The position numbers and the translations under genes were made by a program. Under the pieces are notes generated by a model, which worked only from the letters and a program-made list of their open reading frames with translations, had not been told where the DNA came from and did not search any database. Positions 44,975 through 56,966 of a stretch of DNA of 64,000 bases are shown piece after piece (positions within the stretch are counted from its first letter, which is position 1; every line of letters begins with the position of its first letter). Source of the stretch: Solanum dulcamara (lineage: Eukaryota > Streptophyta > Magnoliopsida > Solanales > Solanaceae); assembly GCF_947179165.1 (NCBI RefSeq), contig NC_077238.1, positions 48,825,257 through 48,889,256 of the forward strand, in the 5' to 3' direction.

Positions 44975-47840
44975 CTTAATTTTTAAGAAATCAAGAAAAC
45001 TTTTCAATTTAATTTGAAAAAGACTTAAAATAGAAAATATATTTTCAAAATTCCAAAGAATGGGTACGAGGTTCTTATTTCCACTTTAAGAAGGTAATAG
45101 CACTTAAAGCGTTCACTAACATGCGGTTATCCGATGAATCATTCATTTGGCTAAAACGGAAAACTTTGAAAGTATTTGCCTATTTGTAAGGATGCGATAA
45201 AAGAAATAAGAAGAAAATCAATTTGAAGACCTTGAATTCATTTTAATGAAAAATATACGAGTGATGAACAATATTCGAAAATCATTCAAAAATTGAAATA
45301 ACCAAAGTAAATAGACTTTAAATTCCGAAAATGGCAACTTTACTAGAATATTCATTCAAGTTACAACTAATAGAACTCAAAATAATTACATGAATAAACA
45401 AATAAAGATAACTAAATTACAATTAAAAAATAAATAACTAATTACAATCGAGATAAATAAATAAACTAAAAATGGATTTAGAAGAACCTGAATTGGGGAA
45501 CTCAATTATTTTGGATCTTTGAAACATTTATTTTCAAATCGTGATATTCTTGTAATTTGGTCCGCGATATTAGCTTCCCTTACAACTTAGCTTTTCTTTC
45601 GACGACATGATGAAGGTTGACTCGAACAGAGGAGGCAATTGGGCACCATGGCCCAACTCAAGGATTCAACATGGAAAAAGGGTCCAGTGAACTCAGGATA
45701 CATGCATCATAAAAATAAATATAAGAAATAGTACATTTGAACCAATATAATAGTATAACTGCAAATGAAATCAGAAACAATTATGAATGATGTGCATGTT
45801 ACTGTTAACTCTTAAACGATGGAGATGGCATGCAACAAATTATGAGAATCCAAAACTTATATGAAGAGCATTGCCTATGACAAGTAAATAACCATGATGA
45901 TAAATCAAAATAAACGATCAAGTAAAATAAAGTCAATCCTCTATTGATTAAAGTAAATAAAGAAGGGAACTTGAAAAAAAATGAACCACATATATTTTCT
46001 ATGGATGCAGAAAAAAGTTGAAACAACAGAAAAGATAGCAACATCAATCAAACCATTGTTATGAAGAATTATGCTTAAATGAGCAAAAACAACATATGAT
46101 GCCCATTAACAATGACATGATAAAAGCGCTAGCACTTAAACAACAAGATCAGAACTAGATAGCAGGAAACGTCTTCCAATCAAACCAGTATGGAAAAAGT
46201 TTGAACCAAACGAGATAGGAATCTAATTAGTTCTATTAAATGCAAAGTTATAACATGATTCACCCGTATATAATTTGATTACATGTCAATCAGTTAAGTA
46301 TATAAGGAAATAAAGCACTAATGATCCAAAGTTAATATGGCAGGACCTTAGACTAAACAGTAGTCCTAAACAACATGGCAAAATTAACTGGTAATAGATA
46401 CACCAAGCTTAAACGAGTAAAATAATTCAAACAGCCCAGGATTTACACATGCTGTAATTTAGAATCTGAACTTCAATTATAACAAGACCATATTCTCAAA
46501 GCAAACGAGATGAAACTTAAGCTAAAATGACAGTAGAAGAGAGAAAAGCCTTGAATTGTTAGGCATTCTTCATAATAGCCACAGAACAACACGAAGAACT
46601 CACAATAGGCTAAAGCACTAAAGAAAATAAAGCTACTAAATGAACTATGCAACTGAATTGAAATCACTGAAGAGAATAATTACAACTAAATTAAATTTGA
46701 TGCTACATGATCGTGTTCATGTTCATGAATACGGCAATAAGGGCAAGGCAACATCATTCTTGAAAAATAATTCAAAGAAAATAAACTTTTGTTGGTGGAT
46801 ACTCAAAAACTGGACATAGACATCCTTCTAATCACTAGTCATAGAAGTACTCATCACATATAAGGGAAAACAAAGCAAGATGACAATTTGAGGGGAAACA
46901 AAAGAGATAAGGCTCAAAGTAGAATATAACAACAATAAAGAAAGTTAGGACTTGACAGAAATCACAACTAACAACTAAACCACATGACTGTAAATCTGGA
47001 AATAAAAAAAAGGCTCAAACTAAAAGAAAAGGTATTGAAACAAGATAGCCAAATGATATCCTTTGAGAAAACATATAGATAGTAGTAACAGATCAACAAG
47101 AACGGTTAAACTAAAATCCGTATTAGCTAACTTATATTTATAAAAATGGAATAGAATATGAATTTCTATAACTTTAACAAACAACAACGGACTTAAAGAA
47201 CGATAATTTTTATAAACATGTTAAGTTGAAAAACAAACAGAATGCTGAACAAACCATGGTAAAAATGTGTATCACGGTAAGATGCAAAAATTAAAAAGAC
47301 CCAAATGCTACAACACCATATTCATATTTTTTCCCAGATTTTTCAAACAGGGAGAAGGGGAAAGCTTAGTTCTATAACGAGATACTTAAATATATGAATC
47401 CAAATTCACAATTTTCAACAGAAAGATGCAAACCAATGACAAATTTGCAAAACAAATGTAAGACACGTGTCTTATAACAGCGAGTTGAACATAATAGCAT
47501 TTATAGTAGATTGAAAACATTCTAAAGGACTACATCAGTAGAAAAGGAAAAATATTAAATATAAACCTAAAGGAGAGTAATCGAGCTATTAATTGAACAA
47601 ATGAAGACTGGAAAAGGAATTCCTACCTTCTTTGGAGCAGTAAACCGGAACTCGAACTCAGAGGTGATGACTCCACCACCAAAGACAAATTCCTGTAAAG
47701 CTCCGATGTAGCTCTGATGAACGAAAAGAGTGAAATTTTTGGGCCTAAACCTTTGTGTGTTTAATTTCTGAGAAACACTGTTCTCTTTCAAAAATCCTCA
47801 ACTTCAATCCGCACCCTTCAACAGTAGAATGAGAGGGCTG

Positions 47841-47846
47841 TTTATA
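47841..47846 (-). promoter_or_regulatory. TATA box of the Ogre/Tat-like LTR
   Basis: The minus strand reads TTCTATAAACAGCC, about 0.85 kb into the LTR once the RTE fragment is discounted. Confidence 0.45.
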
Positions 47847-48318
47847 GAATGATTTTGGAGAAAATTTCTGGGCTCCAATCGATGAGGGAGAATCCAAAAT
47901 AATTCAAATTTTTAAGTGGATAAGGCTCCAATGAGCTAGAAACGTACGAAACAAAATGAAATCAAACGACTCTTTGAGATTGAAATCGGAATTGAAACAG
48001 ATGAAGTATATTATTGTGTAGTAGGTTGATTAATTGGAAGTTGTACGTACAAGTGTAAGCATGTTGTATGGAATGGGATGGTGATTGTATAGTGTAGTAG
48101 GAAATTGGAATGGTAATTTGGGGTTAGTTTGCTGTTAGCATAATAATTTGGTAGGTTTGGAATTGTAGTTGTATAGGAGTAGGAAATTGTTAGTATAGGT
48201 GTATATATTGGGAAGGGGAATTGGCTAGGATTACAATTTTAGCCAATTCAATAGCTAATTGCATTGCATATGTAGCCAAATATAGTTAATTAGGATAAAT
48301 TCAGGTAGTAATTAAATA

Positions 48319-49294
48319 CAACAATAACAACAACAACAACAATCCAGTGCAATCCTACATCGTAGGGTCTGGAAGGGTAAAGTGTACGCATGGCACCTCA
48401 CCTTGAATTTGTCGCGTCAATACATCCATCACCAAGGCAAATAGAAACGGACTCAATGCTGATCCTTGATGCAACCCCATCACCACCGGGAAATGTTCTG
48501 AGTCCCCTCCTACTGTCCTTACCCTGGTTTTGGCACCCTCGTACATGTCCTTGATCAACCTTATGTATGCTACCGGTACGCCTTTAGCCTCCAAACATCT
48601 CCATAGTATCTCTCGAGGGACTTTATCATAAGCCTTTTCTAAGTCGATGAATACCATATGCATGTATCTCTTTCTCTCCCTATATTGCTCCATTAGTCTC
48701 CTCATAAGATGGATGGCTTCCGTAGTTGAGCGTCCCGGCATAAATCCGAACTGGTTCTCTGAAATAGACACGCCTCTCCTCACCCTCATCTCCACCACTC
48801 TTTCCCACACTTTCATAGTATGGCTTAGAAGCTTGATACCTCTGTAGTTGTCGCAACTCTGGCTATCCCCCTTGTTTTTGTATAGAGGGATCATGATGCT
48901 CGACCTCCATTCTACGGGCATCATTGCAGTCGTAAAGATGACATTAAATAACCTAGTCAGTCATTCCAAACCTACCGAGCCCGCACTCTTCCAAACTTCT
49001 CCAGGGATCTCGTCAGGTCCGGTCGCTCTTCCCCAGCGCATCCTACGAACAGCACCTTTAACCTCATCGACCGTAATACTGCTACAACCCCCAATATCGT
49101 GACTCATTCCTGTATGTTCCAAATCTCCCAACACAATTTTTGTGTCCCCACTGTCATTCAAAAGTTTATGGAAGTAAGACTGTCATCTTTGTTTGATAAG
49201 GGTCTCCTCTGTCAGTACTTTTCCGTGCTCGTCTTTAATGCACTTCACTTGATCCAAATCGCGTGCCCTTCTCTCCCGGGCCCTGGCTAGCCTG
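48319..49294 (-). pseudogene. RTE-type LINE fragment: RT, internally deleted
   Basis: The minus strand starts at a FRLAR-type segment (rc of about 49290) homologous to 61300 in the plus-strand RTE copy, and runs through the RT fingers. 48924-48355 is open (189 codons): [68 protein letters not shown]. It breaks off just before the FADD block and jumps to the RTE 3' end, finishing in TTG/TTATTG repeats at 48345-48319. The catalytic palm, thumb and most of the 3' UTR are deleted. Confidence 0.85.
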
Positions 49295-49665
49295 AATATG
49301 ACGAATTAAAATTAATTAATTAAGAGCTTCTTAATTTTGAAAAAGTAAAATAATTAACTTAATTATGCATTAATTAATTTGAAAAAATAAGCTACTAAGT
49401 TATGAAAAAATTAATAAAATTAAAATCTTTTTGAGATCATTTTTGAATATTCATAAAAGCTAATAATTATATAAATAAGTATAACAATATGAATAATTAT
49501 ATAAAAATATATAAATCAATTAAAAATTATAAAAATGACAAATATACTTTAATAATAACTTTAAAATATTTTGTATTTTATAAAAGATAATTATTTTAAA
49601 ATATTTGAAATTGATGAAGCTCGATAACTAATTACACTGTGGAGAGTCAAAATTGGATGTCAACA
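49295..49665. other. AT-rich start of the Ogre/Tat-like LTR
   Basis: Very AT-rich ('aattaattaatt', 'ataattatataaa' runs) with no gene. It forms the U3 beginning of the LTR upstream (minus strand) of the RTE insertion. Confidence 0.5.
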
Positions 49666-49967
49666 ACTGTCGCTCTTTCTGGATATGGTCGATGAAAGAG
49701 ATCTTGGGCAAAGAAAATTGAAAAATCCAATTTTGGCCGACCACATCTTCATCTTTCTAAAAGGGATTTTTGTATGGTATTTGGAAAACATGGTGGGACC
49801 CCGGTATCGGGTTTCCTACATATCTCAGGTTCTATGAGAATTTAGTCTACTTTTGCTCAAGACGCTTGATTTGGTGTATAAATTTGAAAAATGCAAGAGT
49901 TATGCCAGTGTCGAATTATGGAGAAACCAGAATACTCGGGAATAAGACTTGAAAGTTCGTTGGAGTA
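49666..49967 (-). mobile_element. Internal 3' end of an Ogre/Tat-like element with purine tract
   Basis: The minus strand reads AGAAAGAGCGACAGT next to the LTR start, a purine tract in the right place. Beyond it lie blocks such as 'ggaccccggtatcgggtttcc' (plus strand, about 49797) that are common next to these LTRs. The region is cut at 49967 by the chromovirus insertion; GAGTA (49963-49967) is the candidate left duplication. Confidence 0.5.
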
Positions 49968-52055
49968 TGTAATATCCCAGGTGTGAGAAAAATAGAGTAT
50001 GACATAATAAGATGAATGATCAGCCTTGGTGAATCCATTGGTAGGTTAAGGGATATTTTCATTACGGACAAAGTAGTCCTTTCCCTATTTTTGTAGGGAG
50101 AATGAACCTAGACAATTTTTAGGCTAGGTTCCTAATCTATTTAATTTCCAAATCTCTTGATTTTCCTTATTCATTCACTAATCATCCATACTAAAAATCA
50201 TCTCTCTACAAAAAAAAGGCTCTCTAGATCTCTATTGAAGACCTAGCAAGAATTTTCTTAAATTCTCTATTGATCTTCAAGTTCTTCTTCAAGCTTTCTT
50301 CATAATTTGTATTCAAGATATGTGAGATTCATCCATGGGTACGTTTAACCCATGGAGCCCAAACAATTTCGTAAATCTTCCATGAGTTTTAATTAAAATT
50401 TGAATCTTCGTAATTTCAATTTCAATTACATGAACTATGATGTATTTTGTGAATTCAAATCTATTTTTGGTATAAATTGATTGGTAATTGCTTAGAATTG
50501 GTATATTCTTCATATATATTCAATATATTGTTAATTAGGACTTAGGATCTCATTATAGGGGCTGAAAATTCATAAAAATGATGAAAATAATCTGAAAATT
50601 TGATGGGAAAACACTAGGGAGGCGCGCCACTATCATTCTAGGAATGTGTCTCTGTAGTTTACACCCTAGCGTGATGCGCCACTATAGCACCTGCAGAGCG
50701 CCTAGTGTTTTACACCTTGGCGTGACGCGCCACTGTAGCGTTATTACCCAGTTTTCCAGAAAATGCATTCCCCAATGCCACGTATGTGGTAAAGTTCTTT
50801 TCTTTTGTTTTGTTGATCCTTACCTCTCATTAACTACTCTTTCAAGTGCATGAATTTAATTTTATTTATGATTTAATTTCTCAACCAAGCATGAGTTACT
50901 CCACCATTACATGAATTTAGTTTTAAGCATGACTATTCAAGTATGGTATTAAGTATGTTTCAAATTATTCTTTCTTCATAGAAGTATGGAAAAGGTGACT
51001 TAGAGCCCTATGTGGTGACTTAAGGCCTAATGATATGAATTATGTATGTATGATTTGTAATGTGGAAGGACAATACTCATATTGCACTTACGTTATGAAA
51101 TGAGATACTCTATGAGTTTCAAACCTATGATCATATCTATGATATGTTAACTATGATTACTAAGCTATGTATTTATTCCATGGGATTTGACTTAGAACCG
51201 AGTGGACTTGAGGTGAGGGCCCTACCAAAAGCCCTAGTAGCAACCTCATGTTTCTAAAATTACATGCCACCATAGGTTTCCTTTATGGACTAGGTATTGG
51301 ATCCACATATAACGTATGTACATGACCCGCCTAGCGGGATAGATTCTACCTTAACAAGTAGATTTCCCTTTTCTTCGTTAATAGGGAGACAATGAGATTC
51401 TTTGTTATAGTTCGCATGGTCTTAATGTCGGTTATGATTCCTATCCCACATATGTTTATGACTATTATACTACTTTATGATCTTCATCTATGTCTTTTAA
51501 ATGCTTGATCATCATGGTATTCTTTGTGACTTTACTTAACCTTTTTATCATGTATAATCTTGGTCACTGCATCTTATAATTCTTGTTGCATGTCATGCCC
51601 TTATACTTAGTACATTCCAATGTACTAATGCATACTTTTTGCCTACATTGTCTCATAATGTAGGGGTTGAGTTTGAAGATCATATTGATATAGGTGGCTA
51701 GTTAAGCTTTCTTATCTGGTGGTGTATGTTGTGAGTCCTCATCTATCAGGGACTAGTCTTCGTGTTGGTTATTGTTTTCAAAGGCTTTTCCTATGTTTCA
51801 TATTAAGGGTGATCTAGGGACATATCTTAGTCCCCACCCATGCTCGTAAGTAGAGGCATCTAATTGGACAAATATTTCAAGTCGGTGTTGTCATGTGACC
51901 TTCTTCATTTACTATTCATGGTTTAGACTCTCTTATGATGTTTCCTCTTTTACTTTACCTTATGTATTCTTATGATATGTACAAGAGGCTTAGTTAGAGC
52001 CCATTTATGATTTCGATCATCATGTTATGACTAGGCCCTAGGTCTGATCGTGACA
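49968..52055 (+). mobile_element. 5' LTR of the chromovirus (2,088 bp)
   Basis: Starts TGTAATATCCCAGG and ends CTAGGTCTGATCGTGACA, followed by the PBS. The start is repeated at 57219. A CpG-rich cluster at 50615-50745 contains GGCGCGCC and GGCGTGACGCGCC self-complementary motifs in otherwise AT-rich DNA. Small frames inside (for example 50644-50853) cover that cluster and are not genes. Confidence 0.88.
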
Positions 52056-52059
52056 AACT

Positions 52060-52071
52060 TGGTATCAGAGC
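52060..52071 (+). other. Primer binding site, initiator Met-tRNA type
   Basis: TGGTATCAGAGC four bases after the 5' LTR. Confidence 0.88.
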
Positions 52072-52272
52072 ACAAGGTTCAAGTGTCCTAGAGAGTCCAA
52101 CATACCGCGTCAAGTAGAGTCTAATTCATGTTTATGAAGTACGCCACATCTATGAATATGAGCCTATGATACGTTTTAGGAATCCTCACTTCATTCATAA
52201 TGTATGTCGTGCTATGGAGTTTACTGTAAGACTTCTTTTCTCGAACGATCATTCTTTGCAATTTTTAGAAGA

Positions 52273-53330
52273 ATGGCTCCAAGAAGACCATCATTTCCAA
52301 GGAGAAATAATGCTAATGAAGCCCAATCTCCCCAGGTTTCTCAATACAATGGTCCTCTATGGGACCTAGTGACTAATACGGAGTTCCGAAATGCCATTAC
52401 TATGCTAGCCCAAGTGGTGGCCAACAAAGGAATTATGGCACCTTCTAATGCTCCTACTCCGGCCTCAAGGGTAAGAGACTTTGTACGAATGAATCCTCCG
52501 AAGTTTCATGGCTCAAAAGTGGATGAGGATCCTCAAGAGTTCATTGATGAGGTCAACAAGATAGTGAGTATTATGAGGGTGACTTCGAAAGAAAAGGCAG
52601 AGTTTGCGGCTTACCAACTTAAGAGTGTTGCTCAATTTTGATACACTCAATGGAAGTTGGAAAGGGCGGATGAATGTCCTATTGAATGGGAAGCTTTCAA
52701 ACTTACTTTCTTTGATCACTTTTTCCCTCTTGAGTTAAGGGAGGATAAAGTGTTGGAGTTCATAAATCTTCGACAAGGTAATATGGGGATGAGGGACTAT
52801 GCCCTCAAGTTTACTAAGCTATCTAAGTATGCTCCTTTATTGGTTGCTGACCCACGTGCCCGAATGAGTCAATTCATGTCAGGGGTGTCCGACTTGGTTG
52901 CTAAGAAATTTCGTATTTCTATGCATATTAAGGAGATGTACATATTTTGGCTCATGAATTTTGCCGAACAAATTGAAGGAGAAAAGCTCAAGGAGATGAG
53001 GATGAGACATTCTAAGAGGGCTCGGTATGAAGGTGGGTTATCCAATGCAAGGACCGGTGGTAGTAGTGGATGCTCTCAACAAGTCCAAAGCTCGAGGAAG
53101 AGGTTTGCTAAGAATAGGATGTCATACCCTAAAGCTCAAGGAGGAGGAGGTGTGAACGCTAGTAGCCCTTCGTTTCCTAAGTGCGCAAAGTGTGGAAAGA
53201 ATCATGGAGGGCAATGCCTGATGGGAATGGGTGCTTGTTATGGATATGACAAGATGGGCCATAAGTAATCTGAGTGCCCTTATGTTGCCAACAAAGGTGG
53301 AGAAGGTCTTCCTCTAAGAGGCCAAGTGCA
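52273..53330 (+). pseudogene. Chromovirus gag
   Basis: ATG 52273 (MAPRRPSFPRRN) matches the usual start of this gag. The N-terminal half is open to a stop at 52641. 52657-53268 continues in the same frame: IEWEAFKLTFFDHFFPLELRE, FINLRQGNMGMRDYALKFTKLSKYAPLLV, the retrotransposon gag fold. A basic Ser/Arg segment follows, then CAKCGKNHGGQC and the knuckle CYGYDKMGHK (second Cys is Tyr) with a stop right after. Two stops and one lost zinc ligand inactivate it. Domain order and length (~350 codons) are normal. Confidence 0.85.
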
Positions 53331-53834
53331 ATAAGGCGCCCAAACTCAACAAAGGGTGGCCAACACAACAACCTATCTATGCCCTTCATGCTAGGCAAGA
53401 TGTTGATGAGACTCCCTATGTGGTCACGATTATGTTACGGGTCTTTAACTTTGATGTTTATGCATTTTTTCATGCGGGTACCAACTTGTTTGTTTACTCC
53501 TTACCTTGCTATGCGATTTGATGTGTGCCCCAAAGTGTTATTAGAACCTTTTTTAGTCTATACTGCCATTGGTGATTCGGTATTAGCCAAAAGAGCTTAT
53601 AGAAATTATCCCATATGGGTCTTACACAAAGTTATTCCATATGATATTGTTGAACTTGACATGACTGATTTTGACATCATCCTTGATATGGATTGGTTAC
53701 ATGCCACTTATGCATCCATATATTGTAGGACTCGTGTGGTTAAGTTTCACCTTCCTGATGAGCCTATTCTTGAATGAAAGGGTAATGATTCGGGGGTTAA
53801 GGGTCGATTCATCTCATGTATTAAGGCCCAAACA
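53331..53834 (+). pseudogene. Chromovirus aspartic protease
   Basis: The active-site region near 53470-53500 is shifted and degraded (FFHAGTN where LLDPGAT-like sequence is expected). The rest of the fold is clear in the open stretch 53274-53777: YLAMRFDVCPKVLLEPF, FDIILDMDWLHATYASIYCR (D replaces the usual G in GMDWL), VVKFHLPDEPILE. It ends at a TGA at 53775. Protease would cleave the polyprotein. Confidence 0.78.
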
Positions 53835-54800
53835 ATGATTTCCAAGAGATGTATTTATTATATTGTGGGAGTTAGTGACATCGATTCCAAAACTCCTACT
53901 CTTGAGTCGGTCCCTATAGTTAATGAGTTTTTTGATATGTTTTCCGATGATTTACCCGATATTCCTCTCGAAAGAGAAATTAACTTTGGCATAGATCTCC
54001 TTCCTAATACCCAACCTATCTCTATTCCTCCTTACCGTATGACTCTAGCAGAACTTAAGGAGTTGAAAGAACAATTAAAGGATTTATTGGATAATAGTTT
54101 TATAAGACCGAACATTTCACCATAGAGTGCTCCCATGTTATTTGTTAGGAAGAAAGATGGGTCACTCTGAATGTGTATAGACTACCGATAATTAAATAAG
54201 GTCACCATAAAGAACAAGTATCCAATTCCAAGGATAGATGACTTGTTTGATCAATTACACAGAGCAAGCTACTTTTCTAAGATTGACCTCTATTCTGGTT
54301 ATCATCAATTACGGGTAAGGGAGTGTGATATTCCCAAAATGGCTTTTCAGACAAGGTATGGTCATTTTGAATTTCTAGGAATGTCGTTTGGCTTGACTAA
54401 TGCTCCCGTTATATTCATCGATTTGATTAATTGTATTTTCAAGCTATACTTGGACATGTTTCTAGTGGTGTTCATTAATGACATCTTGATTTATTCTCAA
54501 AATGAGGAAGATCATAAGGGTCACTTGAGGATTTTGTTGCAAACATTGAGAGAAAAGCAATTATTTGCTAAATTTAGCAAGTGTGAGTTTGGATAAGGGA
54601 AGTTGCATTTCTTACCCAAGTGATTTCCGGTGATGGGATTAAATTAGATCCAAAGAAAATGAAGGCGGTTAAGAATTGGCCTAGACCCTTATCTCCTTCG
54701 GAAATTAGAAGCTTTTTGGGTGTAGCCGGATACTCTAGAAGGTTAGTTGAAGGGTTTGCGTCTATTTCTTTGCCTTTAACAATGTTGACACAAAATAAGG
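53835..54800 (+). pseudogene. Chromovirus reverse transcriptase
   Basis: 53835-54125 is the linker and RT start ([22 protein letters not shown]). A stop at 54123 and two in the [19 protein letters not shown] block follow. 54243-54596 is open: [40 protein letters not shown], and the palm motif [14 protein letters not shown], where the first catalytic Asp is Asn (AAT at 54477-54479). 54620-54811 has the VKNWPRPLSPSEIRSFLGVAGY connection. Non-functional. Confidence 0.85.
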
Positions 54801-54829
54801 CAAAATTTTAATGGTCGGATGAATGTGAG

Positions 54830-55500
54830 AAGAGTTTTCAAATATTGAAAGATCGTCTCACGTCTGCTCCTACTTTTACATTGCTCGAAGGTTCAGATTA
54901 ATTTGTTGTTTATTGTGATGCTTCACGTGTTGGTATAGATTGTGTCTTGATGCAACATGGTAAAGTTATAGCCTATGCCTCTAGGAAACATAAAGTGAAT
55001 GAAAGTAACTATCCAACCCATGAACTTAAACTTGCGGCGGTTGTGTTTGCTTTGAAAATTTGGCGCCATTATCTTTATGGGGTGCATGTTGATGTATTTA
55101 CCGACCATAAAATCTTGAAATGTGTGTTTATCCAAAGGGACTTGAACCTTAGGCAAAGGAGGTGGCTTGAACTCCTAAAGGACTATGACATGAGTGTACT
55201 TATCATCCGAGTAAGGCAAATGTTGTAGATGATGCTCTTAATTGGTTGCCTATGGATGGTGTTGCACATGTTTAGGATGGTAAAAGGGAATTGGTTAAAG
55301 AGGTCCATATATTGGCATGTTTAGGTGTGAGTTTGGTTTATTCCAATGATAGAGGTGTTCTTATACATAATGGTTCGGAATCGTCTCTTACAGCAGACGT
55401 TAAGGCCAAACAAGACAATGATTCGATTTTGGTTGAATTGAAGAAGTCGGTTTCCAAAAAAGACATTAAGTTTTTCTCCCTAAGGGGAGATGGGGTATTA
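54830..55500 (+). pseudogene. Chromovirus RNase H and integrase linker
   Basis: YCDASRVG at about 54912. 54947-55228 is open with [44 protein letters not shown] (catalytic Asp kept) and the [18 protein letters not shown] end. A frame change then leads to 55291-55500, the linker (SESSLTADVKAKQDND). A single-base loss in the 'yhpsg/kan' block disrupts the join. Confidence 0.82.
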
Positions 55501-55503
55501 CAT

Positions 55504-55593
55504 TTTTTGCTCACTCATAGGGGTCGGGACCCCCACAAAGGGGGAGGGAGTCGACTGAACATCTCAACCATTGGCGGGAATTTCGCCCGATTA
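55504..55593. other. About 90-bp GC-rich insertion between RNase H and integrase
   Basis: The related copy at 20490 runs 'tatttcgttaccaaggtcatttgtgtg'. Here about 90 bp intervene between 'attacatt' and 'agcaaggttatttgtgtg'. The insert is far more GC-rich than its surroundings and has two inverted repeats: GGGGTCGGGACCCCC and GGCGGGAATTTCGCCCG. Origin unknown. Confidence 0.6.
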
Positions 55594-56912
55594 GCAAGGT
55601 TATTTGTGTGTTCCAAATATTGATGGAATAAGAGAGTTGATATTGAATGAGGCTCATAGTTCTCAGTACTCAATTCATCAGGCATCCACCAAGATGTATC
55701 GTGATTTGAGAGAAGTGTATTGGTGAAATGGCATGAAGAAGAACATAGCAGAGTTCATAGCTAAGTGTCCTAATTATCAACAAGTAAAAGTTGAACATCA
55801 AAGACTGGGAGGTCTAGCTCAAGACATTTAAATCCCTTCTTGGAAGTGGAAAGATGTGAATATGGACTTTGTCACGGGTTTTCTCGTACAAAAAGACAAC
55901 ATGATTCTATTTGGGTTGTTTTGGAATGAATGACTAACTCAACATATTTTCTACCGGTTGAGACTTCTTATGGTGCCAAAGACTATGCTAAGTTGTACAT
56001 TCGTAACTTGTGAAACTTCGTGGTGTTCCTTTGTCAATTATATCGAATAGAGGTACTCAATTCAATTCACATTTTTGCAAGTCATTTAAGAAAGGTCTTT
56101 GTACTAGAGTCAAGATAAGTACTGTTTTTCATCCTCAAACTGATGGACAAGCCAAAAGAACAATTCAAACTTTGGAGAATATATTGAGGGCGTGTGTGAT
56201 TGATCTTAAAGGAAGCTGGGATGAGCATTTGCCAATGATTGAGTTTGCCTACAATAATAGTTATCACTCTAGCATTCAAATGGCTCCTTTTAAAGCCTTG
56301 TATGGGAGAAGATGTAGGTCTTCGGTGTGGTGGTTTAAAATAGGTGAGATGGCATTGATTTGTCCAGATTTGGTAGTTGATGCAATAGAGAAAGTAAGGC
56401 TCATAAGAGAAGGATTAAAGATGGTTCAAAGTCGTCAAAAGTCCTATTCAGAAACTAGGAGGAGAGAACTTGAATTTGATGTTAATGATATGGTGTATTT
56501 GAAGGTTTCACCTATGAAAGGGGTAATGCGGTTTGGTAAGAAAGAAAAGTTGAGTCCTAGATATGTAGGACCCTATAGAATATTGAAGCGTATTGGTAAA
56601 GTGGCATAAGAGTTAGACTTGCTACTTGAGTTGGCTTTGGTTCATCCGGTATTTAATGTTTCAATGTTCAGGAAGTTTCTGGGTAATCCAAATTCTATTG
56701 TGCCAATGGAGAAGGTGAGTATTGAAGAGAATTTGACTTATGAGGAGATCCTGATTGAGATTTTGGACCGTCAAGTGAAACGATTAAGGAACAAAGAGGT
56801 TGCATCCATTAAAGTCTTATGGAGAAATCAAGAAGTCGAAAGCGCTACACGGGAAGCGGAAACGGACATGAGGAAACTATATCCTTACCTCTTTCCTTTC
56901 GATTCATCCTAA
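55594..56912 (+). pseudogene. Chromovirus integrase and C-terminal tail
   Basis: Zinc-finger region 55640-55800: both His are kept (AHSSQYSIH), but the C-x2-C is CPNY. Core: NMDFVTG with the first Asp (55865). Then 56010-56609 is open: ISNRGTQF (second Asp to Asn, AAT 56046-56048), HPQTDGQAKRTIQTLE (catalytic Glu to Lys, AAA 56154-56156), AYNNSYHSSIQMAPFKALYGRRCRS. 56619-56912 is the tail: HPVFNVSMFRK, LTYEEILIEILDRQVKRLRNKEVASIKVLWRN, LYPYLF, typical of Tekay/Del. Two of the three catalytic acids are lost by G-to-A changes. Confidence 0.88.
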
Positions 56913-56966
56913 GGTACTTAGACATTTATACTCAGATCCTCTAAAAACTCATACATTTTGACTCCT

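Larger units (their letters stand above)
44975..49665 (-). mobile_element. Ogre/Tat-like LTR, minus strand (holds an RTE fragment)
   Basis: On the minus strand it begins TGTTGACATCCAATTTTGAC, the characteristic Ogre/Tat start, and ends near 44975 before the Arg-type PBS. Removing the RTE fragment leaves about 3.7 kb, a length typical of these long LTRs. A TATA box (TATAAA on the minus strand, 47841-47846) is followed by a leader-like frame (47791-47567), which is transcript leader rather than a gene. 45000-47500 is A-rich on the plus strand with no coding signal. Confidence 0.6.

Noticed and set aside
47567..47791. 74-codon minus-strand frame downstream of a TATA box, gene-like
   Set aside because: It sits in the leader part of an Ogre/Tat-like LTR. 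Frames of this sort recur in such LTRs, and no protein family is recognised.
50644..50853. Small frame with a CpG-rich stretch, possible CpG island or promoter of a host gene
   Set aside because: The CpG-rich part is an LTR motif cluster repeated at 57868-57990, not a host promoter.
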